A stretch of DNA of 64,000 nucleotides from Saccharothrix syringae (GCF_009498035.1 NZ_CP034550.1:8866001-8930000), one strand, 5' to 3'; shown: positions 28,011 to 36,852, counted from the stretch's first letter. Notes: a model not told the origin generated them from the letters alone. Numbers and translations are program-made.

Positions 28011-28925
28011 CTACGGGCAGGTGCGGCCGGCGTTCAGGCAGGTCACGACCTCGTTCATCAGGGCGTCGGGCATGACGTCGACGAACATGGCGTGGTCGGT
28101 GCGCGGGTCGCGCAACTGCTCGGGGAAGCTGTCGATGGCGAACGGGTGCCCGCTCGGCACGTCGTAGGCGACCCGCAGCCGCAGCCGCGGCACCGGGAAG
28201 GTACCCAGCCGGCACACCCCGTTCGCGGCCGGGTGCTCCAGGTGCGCGCGGTGGCTCGGGCTGTCGGTGTTGCGGCCGTCCCAGCAGCTCGGGAAGTCGA
28301 AGGTGCGCACCACCAGGCTGCCCGCCGCGCACACCGGGTACAGGTCGGTCTGCCGGTCCTCGAACCCGGTGCAGCTCCACTTCGCCCGGCCGCCGCCGGT
28401 GGTGAGGGCGGCGGGGTCGCCGGTGATCGTGCGCAGGAAGCGGGGCAGCGGGACGACCTTGCTGACCGGGCTGCCGGTGAAGGTGATCGTGACCTCGGCG
28501 GGGACCAGGACCTCGCCGGTGTTGCCGTGCACTCCCCCGCCCTGGGCGTGCGCGTCGTGGCCGGTGCGGTCGGTCACGCGCAGGACCGGCCAGTAGTAGG
28601 CGGACAGGTCGCCGGCGGCGCAGGTGGTGCCGGCGGCGGCGAGGGACTGGTCGGTGGAGTAGGCGTCGGTGGTGAGGTTGCCGACGTACTCGTGGGTGTG
28701 GTGGGCGCCGAAGGGCCGACCGGGGTTGATGACCATGTTGTCGGCGTTGAGGTGGCGCTCCTCGTTGCGGCCGCAGTCGAGGGTGTAGGAGCCGGTGGAG
28801 GCGTCCTGGGTGACCGGCACGTCCTCGGCGGCGGCCGGGACCTCGTCGATCGCCACCGTGCGGCTGTCCGAGCAGCCTGCGGCGAGCAGGAGGACCAGGA
28901 GTGCGGGCAGCCACCTCACGGGCAC
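28011..28925 (-). CDS. DUF1996 domain-containing lipoprotein
   Basis: 304 residues. A signal peptide ends in a lipobox (LLLAAGC), so the protein is anchored outside the cell. The DUF1996 domain follows, with HHTHEYVGN, SAYYWPVL, and the paired aromatic and Cys-rich segments FPSCWDGRNTDSPSH and HAMFVDVMPD. DUF1996 occurs in secreted fungal and actinobacterial proteins, some linked to carbohydrate-binding modules; no activity is established. TAAGCT just before the GTG suggests a leaderless mRNA. Confidence 0.87.
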   Translation of the reverse strand: MPVRWLPALLVLLLAAGCSDSRTVAIDEVPAAAEDVPVTQDASTGSYTLDCGRNEERHLNADNMVINPGRPFGAHHTHEYVGNLTTDAYSTDQSLAAAGTTCAAGDLSAYYWPVLRVTDRTGHDAHAQGGGVHGNTGEVLVPAEVTITFTGSPVSKVVPLPRFLRTITGDPAALTTGGGRAKWSCTGFEDRQTDLYPVCAAGSLVVRTFDFPSCWDGRNTDSPSHRAHLEHPAANGVCRLGTFPVPRLRLRVAYDVPSGHPFAIDSFPEQLRDPRTDHAMFVDVMPDALMNEVVTCLNAGRTCP

Positions 28926-29051
28926 AGCTTATGCGGCCGGGGCGGTGTAGGGGTCGACGGCGACCGGGTGAGACGGCGGGCCCGGGGCGGGGCGGGCACG
29001 GGGGCCCGCGAGGGAGGTTTTCCTTGTCCGGGTGGAATTTTCGCGGTGCCC

Positions 29052-29074
29052 GGGTGGAGGACACGCGGGGGTCA
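29052..29074. repeat. Second copy of the stop-proximal repeat
   Basis: GGGTGGAGGACACGCG followed by G-rich sequence and the stop triplet TCA (minus-strand TGA) matches 6939-6962 almost base for base, in the same position relative to a minus-strand stop codon. Confidence 0.6.
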
Positions 29075-29524
29075 GGGGGCGGTGGCGGTGATCAGGGTGC
29101 GGTTGTCGGTGGTGACGACGCTGATGGTGGCGAGGTCGGTCGGGGGCACCACGGCGGCGCCGGTCAGGGTGGTGTCCTCGCGGCCCGGGGCGACCCAGCC
29201 GCCGGCCACGTAGCGGCGGCCCCGGGTGTCGGTCACCACGAGCTGGCAGCGGGAACCGGGCGGGATGCCGTCGACCACGGCGCGCAGGCGGACCCAGCCG
29301 TCGGCCGGGGTGACGGTGGTGGTCATGTGGATCCCGTCCGCCGAGGAGGCGACCAGGACCCTGGTCGCGGGCACGCTCTGCCTGCCGAGGTGGACGCCCC
29401 CGGCCAGGACCGCGGCGGCGAGCGTCGTGCCCACCACCGCGACCACGCCGCCGCGGCGCCGGTGATCCCTGGTCCGCTCGGTGCGGACCTGGCTCAGCGC
29501 GCGTTCGAGGATCGGATCGTGCAT
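29072..29524 (-). CDS. Anti-sigma-like membrane protein lacking the zinc-binding domain
   Basis: About 150 residues from the ATG at 29524 (a GTG at 29623 would give 183). A short cytoplasmic N-terminus (ILERALSQVRTERTRDHRRR) and one membrane segment lead to a domain that aligns with the C-terminal part of the anti-sigma at 26671: TPADGWVRLRAVVDGIP and VPPTDLATISVVTTDNRTL correspond to similar blocks there. The HxxxCxxC zinc site is missing and no sigma gene is adjacent. It is probably a truncated duplicate that may compete for the same extracellular signal; real but of unknown function. Confidence 0.65.
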   Translation of the reverse strand: MHDPILERALSQVRTERTRDHRRRGGVVAVVGTTLAAAVLAGGVHLGRQSVPATRVLVASSADGIHMTTTVTPADGWVRLRAVVDGIPPGSRCQLVVTDTRGRRYVAGGWVAPGREDTTLTGAAVVPPTDLATISVVTTDNRTLITATAP

Positions 29525-29932
29525 CTCGTCTCGTTCAGCCGGGGCTCGGGACGTGGGCTCCGAGCGGTGACGGGTTGGGGTGGGTGGCGTGCATCGGCGG
29601 TACCTCGTCTCGACGGCGGTCACCCACCTACACGGGTCCGTTCGGCATTCGGTTCAAAGGCGGCGGGGCGCGGGGCCGCGCCCTGGTGGCCCGCGCCCCG
29701 TGCCCCGGGGTCGGGTCAGGTCGGTTGGGCCGGACGCGAGTAGCGGGGCAGCCCTGGAAGCCGCGCCCGGGTCGACGCGGAGCCGGCCGGGGTCGACGCC
29801 GGACCTGCCGGTCCAGCGGGTGCCGGGTCGGACCGGGGGCCGCTCGCGCCTCGACCGCGAGGGCCGGCCCCTGGCTCGGTCCGGCGGCGGCTCGACCGGC
29901 GCGTTCGCCCGGCGGGGGTCCCGCCGTGGTGT
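29525..29932. other. Intergenic region, no convincing gene
   Basis: About 300-400 bp, very G/C-rich, with a 9-bp stem (29665-29673 with 29691-29699). Open frames on both strands lack ribosome sites and motifs. The first 100 bp may be the N-terminal extension of the anti-sigma-like gene if its GTG at 29623 is used. Confidence 0.45.
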
Positions 29933-30574
29933 CTACTGTGGACTTGAGGGGATGCCGTACACCGAGCGCAGCCACACGCAGGTCAGCGTGTCGACCAGCT
30001 CGCGGTCGCGGGCGGTGGGCCGGCGCGAGCGCGAGCGGTTCAGGAAGCTCTGCTCGTTCATCGACACCAGGGCGGCGGCCAGGGAGCGCGCGTCCGGACC
30101 GGGCGGCGCGGCGCCGGAGGCGCGTTCCAGCTCGATCTGGGCCGCCGTCTCGTCGACGAACCGCCGCGCCACGCCCGCCCAGAACTCGCGCATCAGCGGG
30201 TCGGTGTCACGGGCCCGGACGGCGGCGCGCAGCACCGCGCCGTGCTTGCGCCACAGCGCCAGGCTCGTGCTCAGCGCCCGGCGGACCGCGTCCTCGGGCG
30301 GCTCGCCGCCCCGGCGCAGCCAGGTGGACGCCGACTCGTACAGCGCGTCCAGGACCGCGCCGGACAGGGCGTGCAGCACGGCTTCGCGGGAGGCGAAGTG
30401 GAAGTAGAAGGTGGACCGCGAGATGCCCGCGCCCGCGGCCAGCTCGTCGACCGCGATGTCGTCCAGGGAGCGGGTTTGCAGCAGTCTTTCGGCGGTGTCC
30501 AGGATCGCCTGGGAGGTGAGGTCGCCCTTGCTGGGCCTGCGCCGCGACCCGACCGTGCCGGCACGTGGGGACAT
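29933..30574 (-). CDS. TetR-family transcriptional regulator
   Basis: 213 residues. The N-terminal helix-turn-helix is typical (AILDTAERLLQTRSLDDIAV, AGISRSTFYFHFASREAVLH). The C-terminal ligand domain resembles EthR-type regulators (LVDTLTCVWLRSVYG at the end). It binds as a dimer and normally represses an adjacent exporter or enzyme gene, but here the divergent neighbour is a PHP-domain gene. The ATG at 30574 has AGGA upstream; an ATG at 30583 is close by. Confidence 0.88.
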   Translation of the reverse strand: MSPRAGTVGSRRRPSKGDLTSQAILDTAERLLQTRSLDDIAVDELAAGAGISRSTFYFHFASREAVLHALSGAVLDALYESASTWLRRGGEPPEDAVRRALSTSLALWRKHGAVLRAAVRARDTDPLMREFWAGVARRFVDETAAQIELERASGAAPPGPDARSLAAALVSMNEQSFLNRSRSRRPTARDRELVDTLTCVWLRSVYGIPSSPQ

Positions 30575-30793
30575 GGCGGACATCCTGGGTTCCGGGGGAC
30601 GGCAGCCGCAAGGTTTCCGCGGACAACGCGGCCAAGTCGAGTTGATCGGGGCAATGGGTTCCGGTGATCGGGGCAGCGGGGTGAGGGGGACGGCGGCAGC
30701 GGGGTGAGGGGGACGGTGGCAGCGGGTGTGCTGGGCGGCGGGGCGTCCGGGTGTCGGCGCGCGGGGGCTGCCCGATCCGGGTACACAGGACGG

Positions 30794-31795
30794 GTGGACC
30801 CCCTCTGGGCATTGCGGCAGGTGGCGTTGCGGCTGGAGCGCGCGGGCGAGCCCACCTACCGGGTGCGGGCCTTCCGGCGGGCCGCCGACGTGGTGGAGGC
30901 GCTTCCCCTCGGCGAGCTGGAGCGCCGGGTCGAGGCCGGGACGCTGACCGACCTGCCCGGCATCGGCAAGTCCACCGCGGGCGTGATCACCGACGCCCTC
31001 GCCGGGCGGGAACCGTCCTACCTGGGCAAGTTCCGCGAACCCGACCCGGTCGGCGGGCGGGTGCTGCGCGCGGCGCTCAAGGGCGACTGCCACACCCACT
31101 CGGACTGGTCGGACGGCGGCAGCCCGATCCGCGAGATGGCCGAGGCGGCCCGGGACCTGGGCCACTCCTGGGTCGTGCTGACCGACCACTCCCCCCGGCT
31201 CACCGTGGCCAACGGCCTGTCCGCCGACCGGCTGCGCAGGCAGCTGGAGGTGGTCGCGGAGCTGAACGTCGAGCTGGCGCCCTTCACCGTGCTGACCGGC
31301 ATCGAGGTGGACGTCCTGGACGACGGTGCGCTCGACCAGCGGGAGGACCTGTTGGCGCAGTTGGACGTCGTGGTGGCGAGCGTGCACTCGAAGCTGCGCA
31401 TGCCCGCGCCCGAGATGACCGCCCGCATGGTCGCCGCCGTGTCCAACCCGCACGTGGACGTCCTCGGCCACTGCACGGGGCGGCTGGTCACCGGCAAGGG
31501 GCGGCCGGAGTCGACCTTCGACGCGGTCGAGGTGTTCGCCGCGTGCGTCGAGAACGACACCGCGGTGGAGGTCAACTCGCGGCCGGAGCGCCGGGACCCG
31601 CCGGGGCGGTTGCTGCGGTTGGCCGTCGACATGGGGTGCACCTTCGCGATCGACAGCGACGCCCACGCGCCCGGGCAGCTCGACTGGGTCGCCTACGGGT
31701 GCGAGCGCGCCGAGGAGTGCGGGGTCACGCCCGACCGGGTGATCAACACGCTGGACGCGGCCGCCTTGCTGTCCCGCGGGAACATCGGCGACTGA
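30794..31795 (+). CDS. PHP-domain phosphoesterase with helix-hairpin-helix N-terminus (PolX-like)
   Basis: 333 residues. The N-terminal part resembles the pol-beta 8-kDa/HhH region (RVRAFRRAADVVEAL, LTDLPGIGKSTAGVI). The PHP metal-binding motifs follow: DCHTHSDWSDG, LTDHSPRL, ASVHSK, HCTGRL and IDSDAHAPG. The family PolX usually has a polymerase domain before the PHP part; that domain is missing, so this is the stand-alone type, possibly a nuclease or phosphatase in DNA repair. The GTG at 30794 is near TACACA, consistent with a leaderless mRNA. Confidence 0.86.
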   Translation: MDPLWALRQVALRLERAGEPTYRVRAFRRAADVVEALPLGELERRVEAGTLTDLPGIGKSTAGVITDALAGREPSYLGKFREPDPVGGRVLRAALKGDCHTHSDWSDGGSPIREMAEAARDLGHSWVVLTDHSPRLTVANGLSADRLRRQLEVVAELNVELAPFTVLTGIEVDVLDDGALDQREDLLAQLDVVVASVHSKLRMPAPEMTARMVAAVSNPHVDVLGHCTGRLVTGKGRPESTFDAVEVFAACVENDTAVEVNSRPERRDPPGRLLRLAVDMGCTFAIDSDAHAPGQLDWVAYGCERAEECGVTPDRVINTLDAAALLSRGNIGD

Positions 31796-32151
31796 TCCAC
31801 CGGCCGGTTCACGCCGCCCCCCTGGCCTGGCCGCCTCGCCTCACCGCCTCGCCCCGCCACCGCCTCGCCTCGCCACCTCACCGCCCCGCCACAGCGCCGC
31901 ACCGCCACCTCACCGCCCCGCCGCGCCGCACCCCGCCGCACCGCGCCACACCGCCCCGCCCCGCCCCGCCGCGCCGCGCCGCAGCACCCTTCCGACCCCC
32001 GCCTCACCGCCCCGCCGCACCGCGCCGCACCGCCGCGCCGCGCCGCGCCGCGCCGCAGCACCCTTCCGACCCCCGCCTCACCGCCCCGCCGCACCGCGCC
32101 GCACCGCCGCGCCGCGCCGCGCCGCGCCGCAGCACCCTTCCGACCCCCGCC
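31796..32151. other. Intergenic low-complexity region between convergent genes
   Basis: 356 bp of almost pure C/G sequence with CGCC/CACCGCC runs, ending in a 74-bp tandem repeat. No gene is supported; every open frame is an artefact of the repeat. Confidence 0.7.
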
Positions 32152-32162
32152 TCACCGCCCCG
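31981..32162. repeat. 74-bp tandem repeat, about 2.5 copies
   Basis: GCAGCACCCTTCCGACCCCC begins at 31981, 32055 and 32129, giving an exact 74-bp period. The third copy is cut short and contains the stop codon of the radical SAM gene. Copies 1 and 2 appear identical by eye. Confidence 0.85.
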
Positions 32163-33156
32163 CAGCAGCCGGCCGCCGGCTCCGCGAAGCCCGCACCAGG
32201 TGGCCGTACCAGGTGATCAGCGGCCCGGTCCGCCCCTCCACCAACCGCTGCCAAGTCCCCCGGCACAGCGCCAGGAACGGCGCCGGGTCCCAGCCACCCG
32301 CCAGCGCCGCCAGCGGCCGCTCCTGCACGTTCCCCAACCAGTACCGCCGGTCGAACCCGTACGACACCGGCACCACCGCCCCGTTGGCCTCCACCACCAG
32401 CGGCGTGAGCCAGCTCCCCAGCGGCCGCCCGGCGGGCACCGGCGCGGCCATGAACGCCTGCGGCTCGCGCATCAGCACCGTCCTGGGCACGGCGTCCAGC
32501 TGCACGGCCAGCCCGTGCTCCTCGGCGATCCGCCCCAGCTCCACCGCCGCGTACGCCAGCTCCACCGCGTCCGGCCGCTCACCCGCCATCAACCGGTTGG
32601 CCGCCCCCTCCGGTTCGAGCGGGTGGACCTGGAGCAGCAGCGCGCCGGACCGGGCGGCGGCCACCGCGACCTCGCCGAGCTGGGTGGCGTTGCCCTGGGT
32701 CAGGGTGGTGACGACGCCGACCGGGATGCCCGCCTCGGTGAGCCGACGGATGCCGGCCAGCGCCTTGTCGAAGCAGCCCGGCTGGTCGCGGATGCGGTCG
32801 TGGGTGGCGCGGTCGCCGTCCAGGGAGACCGCGGCCAGGTCGACCAGGCCGCGGACCACGCCGATCCGCCGCTGGGTGAGCGCCACACCGTTGGTGGTGA
32901 CGGTCGTTCGCATCCCGGCTTCGCGCGCGGACCGCAGGAGTGCGGGCAGTTCCGGGTAGAGGAACGGTTCACCGCCCGAGACGTGCAGCACGTCGTAGCC
33001 GAGCTGGGCGGCCTCCCGGACCACCCCCGCCAGCACCGCGATCGGCACCGACTCGGCCACGTCGGGCCCGGAGCTGGAGTAGCAGTGCCGACAGCGCAGG
33101 TTGCACAGCCGGGTCGGGTGCACCTGGAGCACCGCCCGGCCGCCGGTCCGACCCAT
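32152..33156 (-). CDS. Radical SAM enzyme without C-terminal cluster cysteines
   Basis: 334 residues. The 4Fe-4S/SAM motif is Cys18, Cys22 and Cys25 in RLCNLRCRHCYS; the SAM-binding GGEP motif is in VSGGEPFLYPEL. The C-terminal part resembles SPASM proteins in layout (VVPVSYGFDRRYWLGNVQE) but lacks the expected cysteines, so only one cluster is likely. SPASM-like enzymes often modify peptides, but no precursor peptide gene is seen nearby. The ATG at 33156 follows GGGAGGG. The end of the gene lies within a 74-bp repeat. Confidence 0.87.
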   Translation of the reverse strand: MGRTGGRAVLQVHPTRLCNLRCRHCYSSSGPDVAESVPIAVLAGVVREAAQLGYDVLHVSGGEPFLYPELPALLRSAREAGMRTTVTTNGVALTQRRIGVVRGLVDLAAVSLDGDRATHDRIRDQPGCFDKALAGIRRLTEAGIPVGVVTTLTQGNATQLGEVAVAAARSGALLLQVHPLEPEGAANRLMAGERPDAVELAYAAVELGRIAEEHGLAVQLDAVPRTVLMREPQAFMAAPVPAGRPLGSWLTPLVVEANGAVVPVSYGFDRRYWLGNVQERPLAALAGGWDPAPFLALCRGTWQRLVEGRTGPLITWYGHLVRASRSRRPAAAGR

Positions 33157-33350
33157 GCCACCCTCCCGTGCACTCGTCTATCCGTATGGAGCACCGTGGT
33201 TGGGCCGCGATACGTCATCGCGTCACGACAGTTCGGCGGATTCCCTCTAACGTGGGAACCTCCGCGCCGTTTGAAACGGCCTGTCAAACGTTGACGACTT
33301 CCTTTACGAGGCGAGGCAGCCCCGAGCGCTCACCCATTGGGGGAGGGATC

Positions 33351-34013
33351 ATGCACCGCGAGTTCATGGTTCCCACCGACGCGGCCGACGAGGCGCGCCG
33401 TCGGCTGCTGCGCGACCTGCACGACGGGCTCGGGCCCTCGCTGGCGGCGGTCGCGCTGGGGCTGCGCGCGGCCAGGCACCTGGCGCAGCGGGACCCGGCG
33501 TCCGCCGGCCTGCTGCTGGCCCGCCTGGAGGAGGAGGTGCACGCCGCGGTCGACGAGGTGCGGCGGCTGGCCTCGGGCGCGTACCCGGCGGTGCTGGCGC
33601 GGCTGGGGCTGGTGGGCGCGGTGCGGGAGCACGTGGCGTCGCTGACCGGGCGGCACCCGGTGCGGGTGGCCGTGGAGTGCGACGGCCTGCCGGAGCTGCC
33701 GGTGGCGGTGCAGGTGGCGGCCTACCGGATCGTGTGCGAGGCGCTGACCAACGTGGTGCGGCACGCGGGCGCGCGGCACTGCGCGGTGCGGCTGGGCTTC
33801 GACGACCGGCTGCGCGTGGAGGTCGTCGACGACGGCGTGGGCGCGTGGTCCCCCGAGAACGACGGGGACGCCGAGCACGACGGGGGCGCCGGGGTCGGCC
33901 TGCGCTCGATGTGCGAGCGGGCGCGCGAGGTGGGCGGCACGTGGCGGGTCGAACCCGCCGCGGCGGGAGGGACGCGCGTGGCGGCCGACCTGCCCGTGCC
34001 CGGCGGGGTGTGA
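33351..34013 (+). CDS. Soluble NarL-type sensor histidine kinase
   Basis: 220 residues with no membrane segment or sensor domain. HisKA_3 dimerisation segment with phospho-His24 in LLRDLHDGLGPS; ATPase with N box EALTNVVRHAG, DDGVGAW and GVGLRSMCERA. It phosphorylates a LuxR-type response regulator, most likely the one encoded 1 bp downstream. Because it has only catalytic parts, its signal must come from a partner protein. ATG follows GGGGGAGGG. The pair lies just before the contractile injection locus. Confidence 0.9.
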   Translation: MHREFMVPTDAADEARRRLLRDLHDGLGPSLAAVALGLRAARHLAQRDPASAGLLLARLEEEVHAAVDEVRRLASGAYPAVLARLGLVGAVREHVASLTGRHPVRVAVECDGLPELPVAVQVAAYRIVCEALTNVVRHAGARHCAVRLGFDDRLRVEVVDDGVGAWSPENDGDAEHDGGAGVGLRSMCERAREVGGTWRVEPAAAGGTRVAADLPVPGGV

Positions 34014-34014
34014 G

Positions 34015-34695
34015 GTGGTCCCCGCCGCGCTGCGGGCCCTGGTGGTGGACGACCACCCGCTGTTCCGCTACGGCCTGGCGGCGACGCTGGGCGACGCGGC
34101 GGACCTGGAGGTGGTCGGCGAGGCGTCCGGCGGCGCGATGGCGGTCTCGATGGCCGCCGCGCTGCGGCCGGACGTGGTGGTGATGGACCTGAACATGCCC
34201 GACCTGGGCGGGGTGGAGGCGACGCGGCGGATCGTGGCGCACGACCCGGAGGCCCGGGTGCTGGTGCTGACCATGTTCGACGACGACGAGTCGGTGTTCG
34301 CCGCGATGCGCGCGGGCGCCCTGGGCTACCTGCTCAAGGCGTCCCGGCCGCAGCAGATCGTGCGGGCGGTGCGGGCGGTCGGCGAGGGCGAGGCGATCTT
34401 CAGCCCGGCGATCGCGGTGCGGCTGCTGGCCTACTTCGGCAGCGGGCCGCCGGAGCCGGTGGCCGCGTTCCCGGAGCTGACCGGGCGCGAGCGCGAGGTG
34501 CTGCGGCTGATGGCCGCCGGCCGGGGCAACGCCACGATCGCCGGCGAGCTGGTGCTCAGCCCGAAGACCGTGCGCAACCACGTGTCGAACATCCTGCGCA
34601 AGCTCCACGTGGCCGACCGCGCCCAGGCGGTGTCCCGGGCCAAGCGGGCCGGCCTGGGCGACGGGTCGGGACACATCGGGACACCTGGTCCGTAG
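34015..34695 (+). CDS. NarL/FixJ-family response regulator
   Basis: 226 residues. Receiver domain with acidic pocket VVDDHP, phospho-Asp58 in VVVMDLNMPD, and Lys in GYLLKAS. A LuxR-type helix-turn-helix follows (LTGREREVLRLMAAGRGNAT, LSPKTVRNHVSNILRKLHV). It starts (GTG) 1 bp after the kinase stop, so both are co-translated and form a two-component system. Its target may be the next LuxR gene or the injection-system operon, inferred from proximity only. Confidence 0.92.
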   Translation: MVPAALRALVVDDHPLFRYGLAATLGDAADLEVVGEASGGAMAVSMAAALRPDVVVMDLNMPDLGGVEATRRIVAHDPEARVLVLTMFDDDESVFAAMRAGALGYLLKASRPQQIVRAVRAVGEGEAIFSPAIAVRLLAYFGSGPPEPVAAFPELTGREREVLRLMAAGRGNATIAGELVLSPKTVRNHVSNILRKLHVADRAQAVSRAKRAGLGDGSGHIGTPGP

Positions 34696-34794
34696 TGCCG
34701 GTCCGCGCCCGGCGGTGACGATGGGGGTGGCAGTCGGGGCGGACCCGGGGGCGGGCTTCGCGGCCCGTGCGGGCACGGAGGGCGGGAGCACGAG

Positions 34795-35418
34795 ATGAAC
34801 GGTGAGCGGATCGCGGTGGCCCTGCACGCGGCGGACTCGATCACCAGGGCCGGTGTCACCGCCGCCCTGCGGTCGCGCCCGGAGGTCCGGCTGGTGGACC
34901 CGGAGGAGCCGGCGGCGGTGGCGCTGGTGGTGCTGGAGCGGTTGGACGCCGAGGCCCAGCAGCTGCTGCGCAGGCTCCAGGCGCCGGGCGGCGCGGGCAT
35001 CGTGCTGGTGACCGGCGACACCGCGGACCCGGAGCTGCTGAACGTGGTCAGCAGCGGCGTGTCGGCCGTGGTGCGCCGGGCCGAGGCGACGCCGGACGCG
35101 CTGGTGCGGCTGGTGCGGGCCACCGCGGCGGGCCAGGGCGCGCTGCCGCCGGAGCTGCTGGGCCGGCTGCTGGACCGGGTGTCGCGGTTGCAGCGCAACG
35201 TGCTGCACCCCAACGGCTGGTCCATGGCCGGCATGTCGGACCGGGAGACCGAGGTGCTGCGGCTGATCGCCGACGGCTTCGAGACCCGTGAGATCGCCGA
35301 GAAGCTGTGCTACTCGCAGCGCACGGTCAAGAGCATCCTGCACGACATCACCAACCGGTTCCAGCTGCGCAACCGGGCGCACGCGGTGGCCTTCGCCCTG
35401 CGGGAGGGCCTGATCTAG
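34795..35418 (+). CDS. LuxR-type regulator with degenerate receiver domain
   Basis: 207 residues. The N-terminal half has the length and pattern of a receiver domain, but the phospho-Asp position reads VALVVLERLD, so phosphorylation there is not possible. The C-terminal helix-turn-helix is intact (MSDRETEVLRLIADGFETRE, YSQRTVKSILHDITN). Such orphan regulators respond by ligand or protein contact rather than phosphotransfer. It converges on the last gene of the injection-system operon (24-bp gap), and LuxR-type genes are frequent near actinobacterial injection loci. Confidence 0.88.
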   Translation: MNGERIAVALHAADSITRAGVTAALRSRPEVRLVDPEEPAAVALVVLERLDAEAQQLLRRLQAPGGAGIVLVTGDTADPELLNVVSSGVSAVVRRAEATPDALVRLVRATAAGQGALPPELLGRLLDRVSRLQRNVLHPNGWSMAGMSDRETEVLRLIADGFETREIAEKLCYSQRTVKSILHDITNRFQLRNRAHAVAFALREGLI

Positions 35419-35441
35419 CCCGCTGGGGGCGCGCGGCGCGG

Positions 35442-36758
35442 TCAGGGCGCGTCGACGGCCCGACCGGAGAACGACACCGACGGGGTGCAGTTCACCGCGC
35501 TGTCGGGGTTCTGGCAGCTGACCTGGACCACGACCTTCTCGCCCTTGCGGAACCGCAGCGGCTCGACGTAGTGGCGGTCGAGGTCGCGGAAGTTGGCCAG
35601 GCCCACCTCCAGCAGCACGCCCCGGGTGCCGTCGGCGGCCTCGCGCAGCACCCGGACGGTGCCGGTGTCGCCGCGCGGGTTCTGCAGCACGATGTCGGTC
35701 ACCAGCAGCGCCTTGTCGGCGGGCAGGTCGGCGGTGAAGTCGGCGAACTGGTCGCGGTTCGCGGTCACGTCGGCGTCGGCGGCGACCCGGAAGTCGGTCG
35801 GCTCGCCCTGCTCGGCGGCCGGGTCCGGGCGCCGCGAGGTGGGCGGCGAGCCGGGTGACGCGCTCGGGTCCAGGCCCACCTCGCGCATGGCCGCCTCGGA
35901 GTTGGTCTTGGCCTGCTCGGCGGCGCCCTGCGCCTGCTGGGCACCCGCCTGGGCCTGCTCGGCGACGGCCTTGACCTCACTCGCCTGCTCGGCGGCGGCG
36001 TCGCGGGCGGCGGACTTCACCGCGGGCCGCAGCACGGTGAACCACAGCGCCACCAGCGCCACCGCGAGCGCCAGCAGGGCGGCCAGCGCGGGCAGCAGCC
36101 ACTTGGGCAGCAGCTGCCGCTGCACGAGGGTCCCGGTGGCGGTCAGCGACGGCCCGCTGCTGGGCACGACCTCCACCCGGAACGGCCGCGGCTGCGAGGG
36201 TCCGCGCAGGAAGGTGTCGCGGGGCTTGGCGACCAGCCGCACGAACGCGGCCGTGCCCGGTGTCAGCACCAGGTCGGTGCGGTCGAGCCGGAACTCCAGC
36301 TCGCCGTCCGGGTCGGCCGGGTGCAGGCGCACCGCGACCGGGGCGTTGCCGACGTTGTCGATCGCGACCTCGAACTTCCCCCTCGAACCGGCCTCGACCT
36401 TGGCGGGCACCAGCTCGGCGGACACCCCGGTGAACTCGCCGACCTCGACGCTGCCCTCCTCGACCACCGAGCCGTAGGGGTCCTCGCGGGAGGTGACGCG
36501 GATGCCGAACGGCACCGGCCCCGCGGCCACCTCGGCCGCGCGCGGCGGCGCGAACCGCACGACGACCGAGGCGGACCCCTGGGGCACCAGGTTCACGACC
36601 GCGGGCTCGGCGGTGGCCCAGCCCGCGGCGTCGCCGACGACGTCCACGGTGAACTCGTCGACCAGGTCACCGGTGTTGCGCACGACGACCGTGCAGGTGA
36701 CGTCTTCGCCCGGCGCCACGGCCAGGCCGGTGGTGGACAGCGTCGCGGTTGCACCCAT
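35442..36758 (-). CDS. Membrane protein with Ig-like domains and coiled coil, end of CIS operon
   Basis: 438 residues. The N-terminal 200 residues hold two beta-sandwich, CARDB-like units (VAPGEDVTCTVVVRNTGDLV, SRGKFEVAIDNVGNAPVAVR). One membrane segment lies at about 213-236, then a heptad, Ala/Gln-rich coiled coil (about 240-290) and a C-terminal beta domain (about 320-438). There is no signal peptide, so the N-terminal part is probably cytoplasmic and the rest outside. Proteins of this kind occur at the end of Streptomyces injection loci, annotated as hydrolytic protein without evidence of an enzyme. Start ATG 36758. Confidence 0.75.
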   Translation of the reverse strand: MGATATLSTTGLAVAPGEDVTCTVVVRNTGDLVDEFTVDVVGDAAGWATAEPAVVNLVPQGSASVVVRFAPPRAAEVAAGPVPFGIRVTSREDPYGSVVEEGSVEVGEFTGVSAELVPAKVEAGSRGKFEVAIDNVGNAPVAVRLHPADPDGELEFRLDRTDLVLTPGTAAFVRLVAKPRDTFLRGPSQPRPFRVEVVPSSGPSLTATGTLVQRQLLPKWLLPALAALLALAVALVALWFTVLRPAVKSAARDAAAEQASEVKAVAEQAQAGAQQAQGAAEQAKTNSEAAMREVGLDPSASPGSPPTSRRPDPAAEQGEPTDFRVAADADVTANRDQFADFTADLPADKALLVTDIVLQNPRGDTGTVRVLREAADGTRGVLLEVGLANFRDLDRHYVEPLRFRKGEKVVVQVSCQNPDSAVNCTPSVSFSGRAVDAP

Positions 36759-36852
36759 GGTGGTGGATCCTCCGGTGGTCGGCCCGGTCCGGGAACCGGC
36801 GCGGGGGTGGGGCGCGGTGCGTCCGCCGCTGCCCCATCGGGCGGGCGCCGGG

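Noticed and set aside
31981..32162. CRISPR array
   Set aside because: The repeats are directly adjacent 74-bp units with no unique spacers and no cas genes.
32152..33300. RiPP cluster with a precursor peptide next to the radical SAM gene
   Set aside because: The only short frames near the start overlap the enzyme or run in frame into the histidine kinase; none has its own ribosome site or leader-core pattern.
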